Notes: generated by a model not told the origin, from the letters alone. 10,339 bases of DNA from Rhodospirillales bacterium Alpha_05 (GCA_001603335.1 LUYR01000179.1:1-10339), one strand, 5' to 3'; shown: positions 1 through 8,612, numbered from the stretch's first letter. Made by a program: numbers and translations.

Positions 1-3000
1 TCGACGGCGTAGGCGTTGGCCGCGACCCACTGCGCGAGGGCGGGTTCGACGGCGTCCGGGCTGCCGCCTTCGCCGACCAGGGCGAGGACGCCCTGCGCGA
101 CGTCGCGCTGCTGCTCGGCGAAGTCTTCCATCAGCGCGCCGATGGCGAGCTTCTGCCAGTGGGTGCGCGGCACGAGGTGCGCCGCCTGGGAGCGCAGCCA
201 GCCGAAGCCGAAGCGTTCGCCCACCCGGTCGTAGGCGATCGCGGCCATCGGAATCGCCACCTTGCGGGTTTCGCCGAGGGTGACGACGTCGGGCACCGAG
301 ACCATCGCCCCAAGGGCGAGGATACGGCGGACGAGATCGTCCGGTACGCCGCCCGCGAGCCAGACCCGGCCCAGGTCGTTCTCCTGCGGGTCGAGGGCCA
401 TGCGCGACGGCAGGATCGCCTCCGCGCCCGCCTTCAAGCGGTTGCTCAAGCCCGGGATGTCGACCGGCGCGGGGGTGTGGCGCAGGATCCACGAGACGAT
501 CGCCTGCACCGCGCGGTTGATCGCCATCAGCATGCCGAGCTGGGTCTGCGCCGGCACCTGGTTGTCGAGGGCTTCGATCGCCGTCCACAGCGCCTCGAGC
601 GAGAACGCGGTGCGCGCGACGATGAAGGCGCGGGTGATGTCCGACGGCGCGCGGCCGGTTTCCTCGATCATTTCGGTGAGGAAGGTGCCGCCGATGCGGT
701 TGATCATCGCGTTGCCGATCACCGTGGCGACGATTTCGCGGCGCAGGCGATGGGCGTGGATCGCGGTCCCGAAGCCGGTGCGCAGCGCCTCGGGGAAGTA
801 GCCGATCAGCTCGGGGTCGAGCTGGGCTTCGTCCGGCAGGTCGCTGTCGATCAGTTCGTCGAACAGCCAGAGCTTGCAGTACGGCATCACCACCGCCGCT
901 TCCGGCCGGGTGAGGACGCCGCGCTTGGCGATGCGTTCGGCGAGTTCCTCTTCCGAGGGCAGGAACTCGATGCCGCGGTCGAGGCGACCGATGCGTTCGA
1001 GGTGGCGGATCAGGCGGGCCTGCTCGTCGAGCCGGTCCGCGCCGTGCGCCTCCATCATCGAGAGCGCCTGGGTCTGGAGGTAGTTGTCGCGCAGCACGAG
1101 CTGCGCCACGTCGTCGGTCATGGTGGCGAGCAGGGTGTTGCGCTGCTTCACCGTCATGTCGCCGCGCGCGACGATCTCGTTGAGCAGGATCTTGATGTTG
1201 ACCTCGTGGTCGGAGCAATCCACGCCCGCCGAGTTGTCGATCGCGTCGGTGTTGATCCGCCCGCCGAGCTGGCTGAACTCGATACGCGCGCGCTGGGTGA
1301 CGCCGAGGTTCGCGCCCTCGCCCACCACCTTGGCCCGCACCATCCTGGCGCTCAGGCGCACCGCGTCGTTGGCGCGGTCGCCGACTTCCGCGTCGGTTTC
1401 GTCCGAGGCGCGGAGATAGGTGCCGATGCCGCCGAAGAACAGCAGGTCGACCTCCGCGCCGAGGATGGCGCGGATCATCTCGTTGGGCGTCACCACGTCG
1501 GAGGAGAGGCCGAAGCGGGCCTTGACCTCGGGCGAGACCTTGAACGACTTCGCCTGGCGGCTGAACACGCCGCCGCCCTGCGAAATCAGCTTGGCGTCGT
1601 AGTCGGCCCAGGTGCTGCGCGGCGTGTCGAACAGGCGCTTGCGCTCGACATACGACGCTTCCGGATCCGCCGGGTCGGGGTCGAGGAAGATGTGCATGTG
1701 GTTGAACGCGCCGAGGAGCAGGGTCTGGCGCGACATCAGCATGCCGTTGCCGAACACGTCGCCCGCCATGTCGCCGACGCCGACCGCGGTGAACGGCTGG
1801 GTCTGGACGTCGCGGCCGAGTTCGCGGAAGTGGCGCTTGACCGATTCCCACGCGCCGCGCGCGGTGATCCCCATCACCTTGTGGTCGTAGCCCTGCGAGC
1901 CGCCCGAGGCGAAGGCGTCGTCGAGCCAGAACCCGGCGGCCTGGGATTCGGCGTTGGCGATGTCGGAGAAGGTCGCCGTGCCCTTGTCCGCCGCGACGAC
2001 GAGGTAGGGGTCGTCGCCGTCATGCCGCACGGTGTCCTTGGGCGGCACCACCGCGCCGCCGACGAGATTGTCGGCAAGCCCGAGGAGCGCGCGCATGAAC
2101 AGCTTGTAGCATTCGATGCCCTCGGCGAGGAACGCCTCGCGCCCGCCGACGGTCGGCGGCCGCTTGACGATGAAGCCGCCCTTCGCGCCGACCGGCACGA
2201 TCACCGCGTTCTTCACCATCTGCGCCTTGATCAGGCCGAGGATTTCGGTGCGGAAGTCCTCCGGCCGGTCGGACCAGCGGATGCCGCCGCGCGCGACCTT
2301 GCCGCCGCGCAGGTGCACGGCTTCGAGACGCGGCGAGTAGACGAAGGTTTCCACCCACGGACGCGGCTTCGGCAGGTCCTCGAGGTCGCGGCTCGAGAGC
2401 TTGAACGCGAGCGTCGGGCGATGCGAGCCATCCGCCTCGGTCTGGTAGTAGTTGGTGCGGAGCGTGGCGCGCACGAGGTTGAGGTAGCGGCGCAGGATGC
2501 GGTCGGCGTCGGCGCTTTCGATCGCGTCGAGCGCCTGGAGGATCTTGGTCTCCAGCACCGCCGCCGCTTCGACGCCGTCCTTCGCCCGCGCCGGGTTGTT
2601 GCGGGCGTGGAACAGGTCCACCAGCATCCGGGTGACGTCGGCGTGGTCGAGCAGCGCACCGGCGATATAGGTCTGCGAGAAGGCGAAGCCGACCTGGCGC
2701 AGGTACTTGGCGTAGGCGCGCAGGACGATCACCTCGCGGGCGGTGAGGCCCGCGCCGATCACCAGGCGATTGAAGCCGTCGCTCTCGACCTCGCCGGTCC
2801 AGACCCGCTTCAGCGCGTCCTGGAACGGCTGGCGCACCGCCTGGATGTCGACCTCGCCGCCGTGCGCGGCGCGCATGCCGAAGTCGTGGATCCACACGTT
2901 GCGTTCCGCGCCGTCGGCGAGCTTCAGCGCGTAGGGCAGCTCCTCCATCACCCTGAGGCCCATGCCTTCGAGCATCGGCAGGATGTCGGAAAGCGGCACC

Positions 3001-4733
3001 GCCGCCCCGGCGTGGAAGACCTTGAGGCGGATTTCGCCGGTCTGGGCTTCGAGCGGGCGGTAGAGGTTGAGCCCGAGTTCGCCGTACTTCAGCACGTCCT
3101 CGACCCGGGCGATGTCGAACACCGCGGTGTCGGCATCGAAGTGCTCGGTGTAGTTGACCGGGAAGGCGTGGGCGTAGCGGCGGTGCAGCCCCGCGCCCTT
3201 TTCCTCGCCGAGGCCGCGATAGAGCGCGTCGCGGAGGTTGTCCTCCCAGGCGCGGGCGACCTTGGCGATGCGCGCCTCGATCTCGGCGGGGTCGAACTCG
3301 GGCATGCCGCCGGGGTTGGTGCGCACCAGAACCTGGAGCCGCGCCAGGGGCGAATCGCCGATCTGGGTGTAGTAGGAGAGAATCTCGCCCGCGAACGCCT
3401 TCGCCAGGATTTCCTGGACCTTGAGGCGCAGCGGCGTGTCGAAGCGGTCGCGCGGCACGTAGACCAGGCACGACATGAAGCGGTGGAAGTCGTCGGCACG
3501 CAGGAACAGCGCGACGCGGCGGCGCTCCTGCAATTGCAGAATCCGCACCGCGACCTCGCCGAGGTGCGCCTCGCTCGACTGGAACAGCTCGTCGCGCGGC
3601 AAGTTTTCGAGAATGCTCAGGAGCTTCTTGCCGTCGTGGCTGTTGCGGCGGTATCCGGCGGCGTCGATCACCCGGGCGATCTTGCCGCCCAGCATCGGCA
3701 CGTTGACCGGCGAGTTGGTGTAGACCTCGGCGGTGAACAGGCCGAGGAACAGCCAGATGCCGACGACGTTGCCGGCATCGTCGCGACGCTTGACCACGAT
3801 CGCGTCCATCGCCACCGGACGGTGCACGGTGGCGCGGCGGATGCTCTTGGCGACGATCAAGGGCGGGCCGTCCTGGTTGAAGATCCGCACCTCGACCTGG
3901 CCCGCGGCATTCGCCTGGAGCTCGTCGAAGACGCGGCGTTCGGGATCGCGCAGCACGCCGAGGCCGGAGCTTTCGTCGACCCGCAGCGCCGGACCCGCGC
4001 CGCCCGCGACCGAGTGGTAGACCCGCGAGCCGAGGAAGGTGAAGTGGCTGTCGCGCAGCCATTCGAGGAAGGCGCGGCAGTCGTGGCACTCTTCCTCGGG
4101 GATGTTGCTCGCCAGCGCCTCGTCGAGGCGGGCGCGCATCTCGGGCCAGTCGGTGACCGCGGCGCGGACGTCTTCGAGCACCGTGGTGAGCTCGGCGACG
4201 ATGTGGGCGAGCTTGGCGGCGTCGGTCTGGCGCGTCACCTCGACGTGCATCACCGATTCCGTGGCGTTCGCCTCCGACGCGGCGGGCAGCAGGCGCACCA
4301 GGTTGCCCTTGGCGTCGCGCTCCACCGAGATCACCGGGTGGATGATCACGTGGACTTCGAGGTCGAGCCCGGCGAGCGCCGCGGTGACCGAATCCACCAG
4401 GAACGGCATGTCGTCGTTGACCAGCTCGATCACGGTGTGCTCGCAGGTCCAGCCGTGCTCGTCGGAGGTCGGGTTGAACGCGCGGATCGCAAGCTGGCCC
4501 GGAAGCCGCCGCTGCTGCACCTGGGACCACGACGAGCGCGCCGCGCCATAGAGGGATTCGAGAGGCTTGCCGACGATGTCGCCGGGAGCGACGGTGCGGT
4601 AGAATTGCCCGATGAATTCGCCGACGGTGGCGACGTCGCCGGGCTTGGCCCGCGCGGTTTCCATCTTCTGTCGCGCAAGCGCGACGATCTCGGCAACCGT
4701 AGCCTCGGAGCCGATCGACAGTGCAGGAGCCAT
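1..4733 (-). CDS. gdhB: NAD-specific glutamate dehydrogenase, 180-kDa class (C-terminus cut by window edge)
   Basis: Cytoplasmic enzyme that oxidatively deaminates L-glutamate to 2-oxoglutarate and ammonium with NAD+, usually in glutamate catabolism. The frame is open from ATG 4733 to position 1, giving 1577 full codons. Known members are about 1600-1650 aa, so only a few dozen C-terminal residues should be missing. The N-terminal half has ACT-like regulatory segments (for example MPFLVDSV near residues 108-115). The catalytic part shows IRWSDRPEDFRTE near 818-830, the glycine-rich VPVGAKGGF motif with Lys851, and GVGDMAGDVFGNGML near 985-999. These are hallmarks of the large class also called GdhZ in Caulobacter (gdhB in Pseudomonas), not of the 50-kDa GDHs. 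The start is supported by AAGGA at 4743-4747, 9 nt upstream. The gene diverges from livF. No frameshift was seen in the stretches translated. The family is secure; allosteric control cannot be read from the sequence. Confidence 0.96.
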   Translation of the reverse strand, partial: MAPALSIGSEATVAEIVALARQKMETARAKPGDVATVGEFIGQFYRTVAPGDIVGKPLESLYGAARSSWSQVQQRRLPGQLAIRAFNPTSDEHGWTCEHTVIELVNDDMPFLVDSVTAALAGLDLEVHVIIHPVISVERDAKGNLVRLLPAASEANATESVMHVEVTRQTDAAKLAHIVAELTTVLEDVRAAVTDWPEMRARLDEALASNIPEEECHDCRAFLEWLRDSHFTFLGSRVYHSVAGGAGPALRVDESSGLGVLRDPERRVFDELQANAAGQVEVRIFNQDGPPLIVAKSIRRATVHRPVAMDAIVVKRRDDAGNVVGIWLFLGLFTAEVYTNSPVNVPMLGGKIARVIDAAGYRRNSHDGKKLLSILENLPRDELFQSSEAHLGEVAVRILQLQERRRVALFLRADDFHRFMSCLVYVPRDRFDTPLRLKVQEILAKAFAGEILSYYTQIGDSPLARLQVLVRTNPGGMPEFDPAEIEARIAKVARAWEDNLRDALYRGLGEEKGAGLHRRYAHAFPVNYTEHFDADTAVFDIARVEDVLKYGELGLNLYRPLEAQTGEIRLKVFHAGAAVPLSDILPMLEGMGLRVMEELPYALKLADGAERNVWIHDFGMRAAHGGEVDIQAVRQPFQDALKRVWTGEVESDGFNRLVIGAGLTAREVIVLRAYAKYLRQVGFAFSQTYIAGALLDHADVTRMLVDLFHARNNPARAKDGVEAAAVLETKILQALDAIESADADRILRRYLNLVRATLRTNYYQTEADGSHRPTLAFKLSSRDLEDLPKPRPWVETFVYSPRLEAVHLRGGKVARGGIRWSDRPEDFRTEILGLIKAQMVKNAVIVPVGAKGGFIVKRPPTVGGREAFLAEGIECYKLFMRALLGLADNLVGGAVVPPKDTVRHDGDDPYLVVAADKGTATFSDIANAESQAAGFWLDDAFASGGSQGYDHKVMGITARGAWESVKRHFRELGRDVQTQPFTAVGVGDMAGDVFGNGMLMSRQTLLLGAFNHMHIFLDPDPADPEASYVERKRLFDTPRSTWADYDAKLISQGGGVFSRQAKSFKVSPEVKARFGLSSDVVTPNEMIRAILGAEVDLLFFGGIGTYLRASDETDAEVGDRANDAVRLSARMVRAKVVGEGANLGVTQRARIEFSQLGGRINTDAIDNSAGVDCSDHEVNIKILLNEIVARGDMTVKQRNTLLATMTDDVAQLVLRDNYLQTQALSMMEAHGADRLDEQARLIRHLERIGRLDRGIEFLPSEEELAERIAKRGVLTRPEAAVVMPYCKLWLFDELIDSDLPDEAQLDPELIGYFPEALRTGFGTAIHAHRLRREIVATVIGNAMINRIGGTFLTEMIEETGRAPSDITRAFIVARTAFSLEALWTAIEALDNQVPAQTQLGMLMAINRAVQAIVSWILRHTPAPVDIPGLSNRLKAGAEAILPSRMALDPQENDLGRVWLAGGVPDDLVRRILALGAMVSVPDVVTLGETRKVAIPMAAIAYDRVGERFGFGWLRSQAAHLVPRTHWQKLAIGALMEDFAEQQRDVAQGVLALVGEGGSPDAVEPALAQWVAANAYAV

Positions 4734-4838
4734 TTTGGCGTTTCCTTGCTTTTTAGCGTTGTTCCTCGCCTGTAATAGGCTAAGGACTATTGGCCGTTTT
4801 GCAATGCTTTATGGCGAGAAACCGACGGAGGCAACAAG
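4734..4838. promoter_or_regulatory. Divergent promoter region between glutamate dehydrogenase gene and livF
   Basis: This 105-bp gap must hold the start signals of both divergent genes and is clearly richer in A/T than the flanking genes. The glutamate dehydrogenase ribosome site is AAGGA (4743-4747, minus strand). That of livF is GGAGG (4827-4831), 7 nt before its GTG. A 5-bp inverted repeat, AATAG (4774-4778) and CTATT (4787-4791) with an 8-nt spacer, sits mid-region and could be a regulator site. No convincing -35/-10 pair could be assigned on either strand; TGTAAT (4771-4776) resembles a -10 box but has no well-spaced partner. Confidence 0.55.
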
Positions 4839-5540
4839 GTGCTGAAGATCGCCGGATTGGATGCCGGATATGGCGCGGCACAGGTGCTGTTCGGTATCGA
4901 TCTTACCGTCGCCAAGGGCGAGGCCGTCGCCCTCATCGGCCGCAACGGCGCGGGCAAAACCACCACCCTGAAGTCGGTGATCGGCCTCACCCGAATCGTC
5001 TCCGGCAGCATCGTTTTCGACGGCGTCGACCTCACCCGAAAGCCCGCCCACGTCGCCGCGCGCGCCGGGCTCGGCTGGGTGCCGGAGGACCGCCGCATCT
5101 TCACCGGCCTCACCGTCTGGGAAAACCTCGACGTCGGCCGCCAGCCCGCCCGCGCCGACGCGCCGGAGTGGGACGAAGACCGCGTGCTCGCCGTCTTCCC
5201 GCACCTGAAAGCCCTGCTCAAGCGCCCCGCCGGGCACCTCTCGGGCGGCGAGCAGCAGATGCTCACCGTCGCCCGCACGTTGATGGGCCAGCCGCGCCTG
5301 CTGCTCCTCGACGAACCCTCGGAAGGGATCGCGCCCAAGGTGGTCGAGGACCTCGCCAAAGCCCTCGCCGACGTCAAATCCGCGGGCCTCGCGATCCTGC
5401 TTTCCGAACAGAACTGGCAATTCGCCGCCGCGCTCGCCGACCGCGCGATCCTCCTCGAACAGGGGCGCATCGTCGGCCGGGGCGGGATGGCGGACCTGAT
5501 CGCCGAGGGAACCCAACTGGCGGCGGTGCTGGGGATGTAA
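4839..5540 (+). CDS. livF: LivF-type branched-chain amino acid ABC transporter ATP-binding protein
   Basis: 233-aa ATPase of the type that, with LivG, powers a LivHM permease importing branched-chain or related amino acids. It would act on the cytoplasmic face of the inner membrane. Walker A GRNGAGKT is at residues 34-41, the signature LSGGEQQ at 134-140 and Walker B LLLLDEP at 154-160. SEQN at 189-192 carries Gln where most ABC proteins have the H-loop His; LivF proteins normally have EQN here, so this is a family trait and not a defect. Length is typical. The GTG start at 4839 is chosen because GGAGG lies 7 nt upstream and the protein begins with the usual LivF strand and Y-loop (MLKIAGLDAGYG). 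It is a single-gene unit: a divergent gene lies upstream and a strong hairpin and convergent gene lie downstream. No livG, livH, livM or livK is in the window, so its partners must be encoded elsewhere and the substrate is unknown. Confidence 0.93.
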   Translation: MLKIAGLDAGYGAAQVLFGIDLTVAKGEAVALIGRNGAGKTTTLKSVIGLTRIVSGSIVFDGVDLTRKPAHVAARAGLGWVPEDRRIFTGLTVWENLDVGRQPARADAPEWDEDRVLAVFPHLKALLKRPAGHLSGGEQQMLTVARTLMGQPRLLLLDEPSEGIAPKVVEDLAKALADVKSAGLAILLSEQNWQFAAALADRAILLEQGRIVGRGGMADLIAEGTQLAAVLGM

Positions 5541-5542
5541 TG

Positions 5543-5576
5543 CGAAACGGCCCCGGGTGACACCGGGGCCGTTTCG
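5543..5576. terminator. Perfect hairpin between convergent livF and tctC, likely bidirectional terminator
   Basis: CGAAACGGCCCCGG (5543-5556) is perfectly complementary to CCGGGGCCGTTTCG (5563-5576), with the 6-nt loop GTGACA. It starts 3 nt after the livF stop codon and ends 22 nt from the tctC stop on the other strand, where both convergent units need an end. Neither side has a long T tract; only short A/T stretches lie inside the stem. Its efficiency as a simple intrinsic terminator is therefore uncertain, but the 14-bp stem and position make termination or 3'-end protection the best reading. Confidence 0.85.
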
Positions 5577-5598
5577 GTTCGGGCGGGTGACCGGACGC

Positions 5599-6558
5599 CT
5601 AGAAGCCCGCCTCCTTGAAGATCGGCACGCGCTTGTCGATCACTTCGGCGAGATTCTCTGCGGTTTCCTTGGAATCGAGGAACATCGGCGTGAGGTTGTT
5701 GCGCGCGATGTAGTCGGTCTTCCAGCGCTCGGTGTCGGTGACCTTGCGCAGCAGCCCTTCGTAGTAGGCCACCGCGTCCTTGTCCATGTTGGGCGGCCCG
5801 AGGACGACGCGGGTTTCCGCCGCGATCACCTGGGGATAGCCGAGTTCGGTGAGAGTCGGCGCCTGGTTCCAAAGCTCGCCGGGCATGCGCTTGGCGGAGA
5901 ACGAGGCGAGCGGCACCACGGTTCCGGCGCGGACCTGGCCGATGCACTCGCTCGGATTGAACAGGCCGACGTCGACATGGCCGCCGAGAAGCGCCGACAT
6001 CACTTCGCCGGAGCCGCCGAACTGGACGTAGCGGAAGTTGGTCTTGGCGTACTTGTTGAGGAGCAGGTAGGCGAGATGGTCGCTGTTGCCCTTCTGCGAC
6101 GAGCCGAAGGTGATCTTGCCGCCCTTGGCCGCCTCGATCGCTTCCTTGGCGTCCTTGAACCGGCCCTTGACCGCGGCGAGGAAGAACTCGTCGTTGGCGA
6201 CCGTCGCGATCGGCGTCATGTCCTTGCCTTTGACGTCCCACTTCAGCGCGTAGGAGCTGATGATCTGGCCGATCGCGATCGGAACCAGCATGTGGTCGTC
6301 GCCCGACTTGGTCGCGGCGTAGGCGAACGCCACCGCGCCCGAGCCGCCGGGCTTGTTGATCACCTGGAAGTTCACCGGCGAGAGATTGTCCCGCTTGATG
6401 ATGTCGGCGATGGTGCGGGCGTTGAGGTCGGTGCCGCCTCCCGCGCTCGAAGGCACGATCATGTCGACATCCTGCTTCGGCTCGAAGGCCATCGCCGGGG
6501 CAGCGAGGCAGGCCGTGGCGAGGCCGACCGCCGCAAGGCGCAACACACTGAGTTTCAT
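5599..6558 (-). CDS. tctC: TctC/Bug-family periplasmic solute-binding protein of a TTT transporter
   Basis: 319-aa periplasmic receptor that captures a small carboxylate and delivers it to the TctA/TctB permease. Residues 1-24 form a Sec signal peptide: basic start (MKLSVLR), hydrophobic core and AMA cleavage motif, so the mature protein begins at Phe25. Family features follow: VPSSAGGGTDLNAR near residue 35, NKPGGSGAVAF, a central FGGSGEVMSALLGGHVDVG segment, and PTLTELGYPQV in the C-terminal part. The ATG at 6558 is preceded by AAGGGAG (6567-6573) with an 8-nt gap, and the signal peptide begins there. It is the last gene of the operon, 59 nt after tctA; TTT operons more often place tctC first. 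This gap holds GGTTAACC (6583-6590) but no clear terminator. The ligand cannot be predicted: Bug proteins bind citrate, tricarballylate, aromatic acids, amino acids and other carboxylates. Confidence 0.93.
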   Translation of the reverse strand: MKLSVLRLAAVGLATACLAAPAMAFEPKQDVDMIVPSSAGGGTDLNARTIADIIKRDNLSPVNFQVINKPGGSGAVAFAYAATKSGDDHMLVPIAIGQIISSYALKWDVKGKDMTPIATVANDEFFLAAVKGRFKDAKEAIEAAKGGKITFGSSQKGNSDHLAYLLLNKYAKTNFRYVQFGGSGEVMSALLGGHVDVGLFNPSECIGQVRAGTVVPLASFSAKRMPGELWNQAPTLTELGYPQVIAAETRVVLGPPNMDKDAVAYYEGLLRKVTDTERWKTDYIARNNLTPMFLDSKETAENLAEVIDKRVPIFKEAGF

Positions 6559-6617
6559 ACCTGTTACTCCCTTGGTTCTTTTGGTTAACCTCTCCAAGAC
6601 ATACCGGACGGAGACTC

Positions 6618-8153
6618 TCAGCCGTTGACCCGCCCGGCTCGCCGCACGCGGCGAACCGCGCGCATCGCCAGCGGCGATACGCAGATCGCCACGATCACCA
6701 GGAGGAAGCCGAGGGCGATCGGGCTTTGGTAGAAGATGTCGACGCTGCCGCCCGAGATCTCGAAGGCGGAGTTGGCCGAGCGCTCGAGGATCGGCGCGAG
6801 GACGAAGGCGAGCAGCAGCGGCGCGGTGGGATAGTCGAACTGGGTCAGGAAAAACCCGACGAGGCCGGCGGCGAGCATCACCAGGATGTCGAAGTAGCTG
6901 TTGTCGACGCTGTACGACCCGACGACGCACACCACGGTGATCGCCGGGGCGATGATCCGCACCGGCACCCGCAGGATGTTGGTGACGAACGGGATGAGCG
7001 CGATCGCCACGGCGACGCAGATGATGTTGCCGACGTACATCGAGGCGATCAGGCCCCAGCAGAATTCCGGCTTCTCGCTGAACAGCAGCGGCCCCGGAGT
7101 CAGCCCCCACATCATCAGGCCGCCGAGCAGCACCGCGGTGGTGCCGCCGCCCGGAATCCCGAGCGACAGCAACGGCGCGAAGGTCCCCGCCGCCGCCGCG
7201 TTGTTGCCCGCCTCGGGCGCGGCGACACCCTCGATCGCGCCTTCGCCCATCTGCGCGCCGTTGCGGCCGGTGCGCTTCTCGAGGATGTAGCAGAGGAACG
7301 CCGACATTGTCGCGCCCGCGCCCGGGAGCACGCCGATGAAGGTGCCGAGCAGGCCCGACTTGCCGACGACCGGGAGAATCCGGCGGAACTCGGGGCCGGT
7401 GAGCAGGCTGCCGCGGATGCTGAGCTTTTCCGCCGGGAGCGCCGCCAGCCCTTGGTCGGTGCCCTTGCCGCGGAAGTCCTTGAGCAGGATCATCACCTGG
7501 GAAAAGCCGAACATCCCGATCACCAGCGGCACGAAGCTGATCCCGCTCATCAGGTCGGGCATGCCGAAGGAAAACCGCGAGGTGCCGCGCGCGAGGTCGA
7601 CGCCGACGCAGGCGAGCATCAGGCCGAGGCAGGTGCTGAGGCCGCCCTTCGCCGGATTTTCGCCGAGCAGCCAGCCGATCGAGGTGAACGCCATGATGAT
7701 CACCGCGGCCATCTCCGCCGGACCGAAGCGCAGGCCGACATCGGCGAGCAACGGGCCCATCACCGTGAGGATCACGATGCCGATGGTGCCGCCGAGCGCC
7801 GAGGCGACGATCGCGGTGAACAGCGCCTTGCCCGCCTTGCCCGCGCGGGTGAGCTTGTAGCCGTCAACGGCGGTCATCACCGCGGGCGAATCCCCGGGGA
7901 TGTTTAAGAGGATCGCGCTGAACGAGCCGCCGTACATGTTGGCGTAGTAGAGGGCCGCGAGCATGATGATCGCGCCGGTGGGTTCGAGACGGAAGGTCAG
8001 CGGCAGCAGCAGCGCCACCCCGGCGAGCGAGCCGATCCCGGGCATCGCGCCGACGATCAGGCCCATCAGCGCGCCGACCGTGGCGTACATCAGGTTGACC
8101 GGGGTGAGCGCGACGGCAAAGCCGTGGGCCAACAGGGCGAGAATGTCGTACAT
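6618..8153 (-). CDS. tctA: TctA-family large permease subunit of a TTT transporter
   Basis: 511-aa multispanning inner-membrane protein, the translocating subunit of a tripartite tricarboxylate transporter, normally cation-coupled and fed by TctC. It is dominated by hydrophobic helices (the family has about 12). The two related halves carry matching glycine/proline motifs: MPGIGS near 37-42 with MYGGSFSAILLNIPG near 73-87, and LPGAGATMSAF near 275 with LSLGIPGGGTTAVLLGG near 330. These are TctA signatures, and the length is typical (about 500 aa). ATG 8153 is chosen because the ORF upstream overlaps tctB and GGAGG (8163-8167), inside the end of tctB, lies 9 nt away. The gene starts 5 nt after the tctB stop, which indicates translational coupling. 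The C-terminus is arginine-rich and probably cytoplasmic. The family is very secure; the substrate is unknown. Confidence 0.95.
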   Translation of the reverse strand: MYDILALLAHGFAVALTPVNLMYATVGALMGLIVGAMPGIGSLAGVALLLPLTFRLEPTGAIIMLAALYYANMYGGSFSAILLNIPGDSPAVMTAVDGYKLTRAGKAGKALFTAIVASALGGTIGIVILTVMGPLLADVGLRFGPAEMAAVIIMAFTSIGWLLGENPAKGGLSTCLGLMLACVGVDLARGTSRFSFGMPDLMSGISFVPLVIGMFGFSQVMILLKDFRGKGTDQGLAALPAEKLSIRGSLLTGPEFRRILPVVGKSGLLGTFIGVLPGAGATMSAFLCYILEKRTGRNGAQMGEGAIEGVAAPEAGNNAAAAGTFAPLLSLGIPGGGTTAVLLGGLMMWGLTPGPLLFSEKPEFCWGLIASMYVGNIICVAVAIALIPFVTNILRVPVRIIAPAITVVCVVGSYSVDNSYFDILVMLAAGLVGFFLTQFDYPTAPLLLAFVLAPILERSANSAFEISGGSVDIFYQSPIALGFLLVIVAICVSPLAMRAVRRVRRAGRVNG

Positions 8154-8158
8154 CGCGC

Positions 8159-8584
8159 TCAGCCTCCGAACAGCATGCCGTTGGGGAAGGGAACCTGGAG
8201 CCAGAACTTGAACACGCCGTAGACCACCAGCATCGGGCACGCGGTGATGAACAGCGATTTCGCGATCGGATACCGCTCCAGCAGCCAGACCCACGCGAAC
8301 AGCATCACCGTCAGCGCGGGCAACAGGCCGACCGCCAGGGAAAGCGTGAGGGCGAAGGCCACCATCACCACCGGGATGAACGCGCTCATCGGCAGCGTCT
8401 TCGCCACGGCGTCGGGCCGGAACAGCATCACCACCGCGAAGATCGCGGCGAGGACCGACGAGAACACCGGCATGAAGCCGCCGCCGGGCGCCCCGGCGAA
8501 CCAGACGCCGTAGTCGAACCAGCCTTCGTAGAACCAGTAAGCGCTCATCAGGATGATGAGGACGGGAATCGCTCTTGCCCGCAT
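8159..8584 (-). CDS. tctB: TctB-family small membrane subunit of a TTT transporter
   Basis: 141-aa poorly conserved small subunit of the TTT transporter, needed with TctA for transport. It shows about four hydrophobic segments: residues 5-20, a GGGFMPVFSSVLAAIFAVVM helix, a long FIPVVMVAFALTLSLAVGLL to LTVMLFAWVWLL pair, and a last helix ending in VPFPNGMLFGG. That ending is typical, since TctB proteins usually close with a short (V/L)P.P.G tail. The ATG at 8584 has an excellent AAGGAGG (8590-8596) 5 nt upstream, so the longer upstream reading frame is rejected. It lies 68 nt after the PdxA-like gene and 5 nt before tctA on the same strand. Low sequence conservation in this family makes position and topology the main evidence. 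Confidence 0.9.
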   Translation of the reverse strand: MRARAIPVLIILMSAYWFYEGWFDYGVWFAGAPGGGFMPVFSSVLAAIFAVVMLFRPDAVAKTLPMSAFIPVVMVAFALTLSLAVGLLPALTVMLFAWVWLLERYPIAKSLFITACPMLVVYGVFKFWLQVPFPNGMLFGG

Positions 8585-8612
8585 GAAGCCCTCCTTCAGG
8601 CAGCCGCGCTCC

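Noticed and set aside
2020..4530. Minus-strand ORF of about 836 codons in another frame inside the glutamate dehydrogenase gene.
   Set aside because: Its translation is R/P/G/A-rich with no domain, as expected for a shifted frame of a GC-rich gene. The overlapping frame is the conserved enzyme.
159..4775. Very long plus-strand ORF (about 1538 codons) opposite the glutamate dehydrogenase gene.
   Set aside because: It lies in exact codon register with the sense gene. In that register antisense stops arise only from sense TTA, CTA or TCA codons, which are rare at this GC content. Its product is a low-complexity mix rich in R, D, V, H and A with no recognisable domain, while the minus strand encodes a well-known enzyme.
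6508..6558. Possible lipoprotein signal at Cys17 of TctC.
   Set aside because: The residues before Cys are ATA, without the Leu or similar residue expected at -3. A clear AMA signal peptidase I motif follows at 22-24 and the family is normally soluble periplasmic.
6618..8294. Longer N-terminus for TctA starting near 8294.
   Set aside because: The extension overlaps tctB out of frame and has no TctA character. ATG 8153 has GGAGG 9 nt upstream and opens directly into the usual TctA N-terminus.
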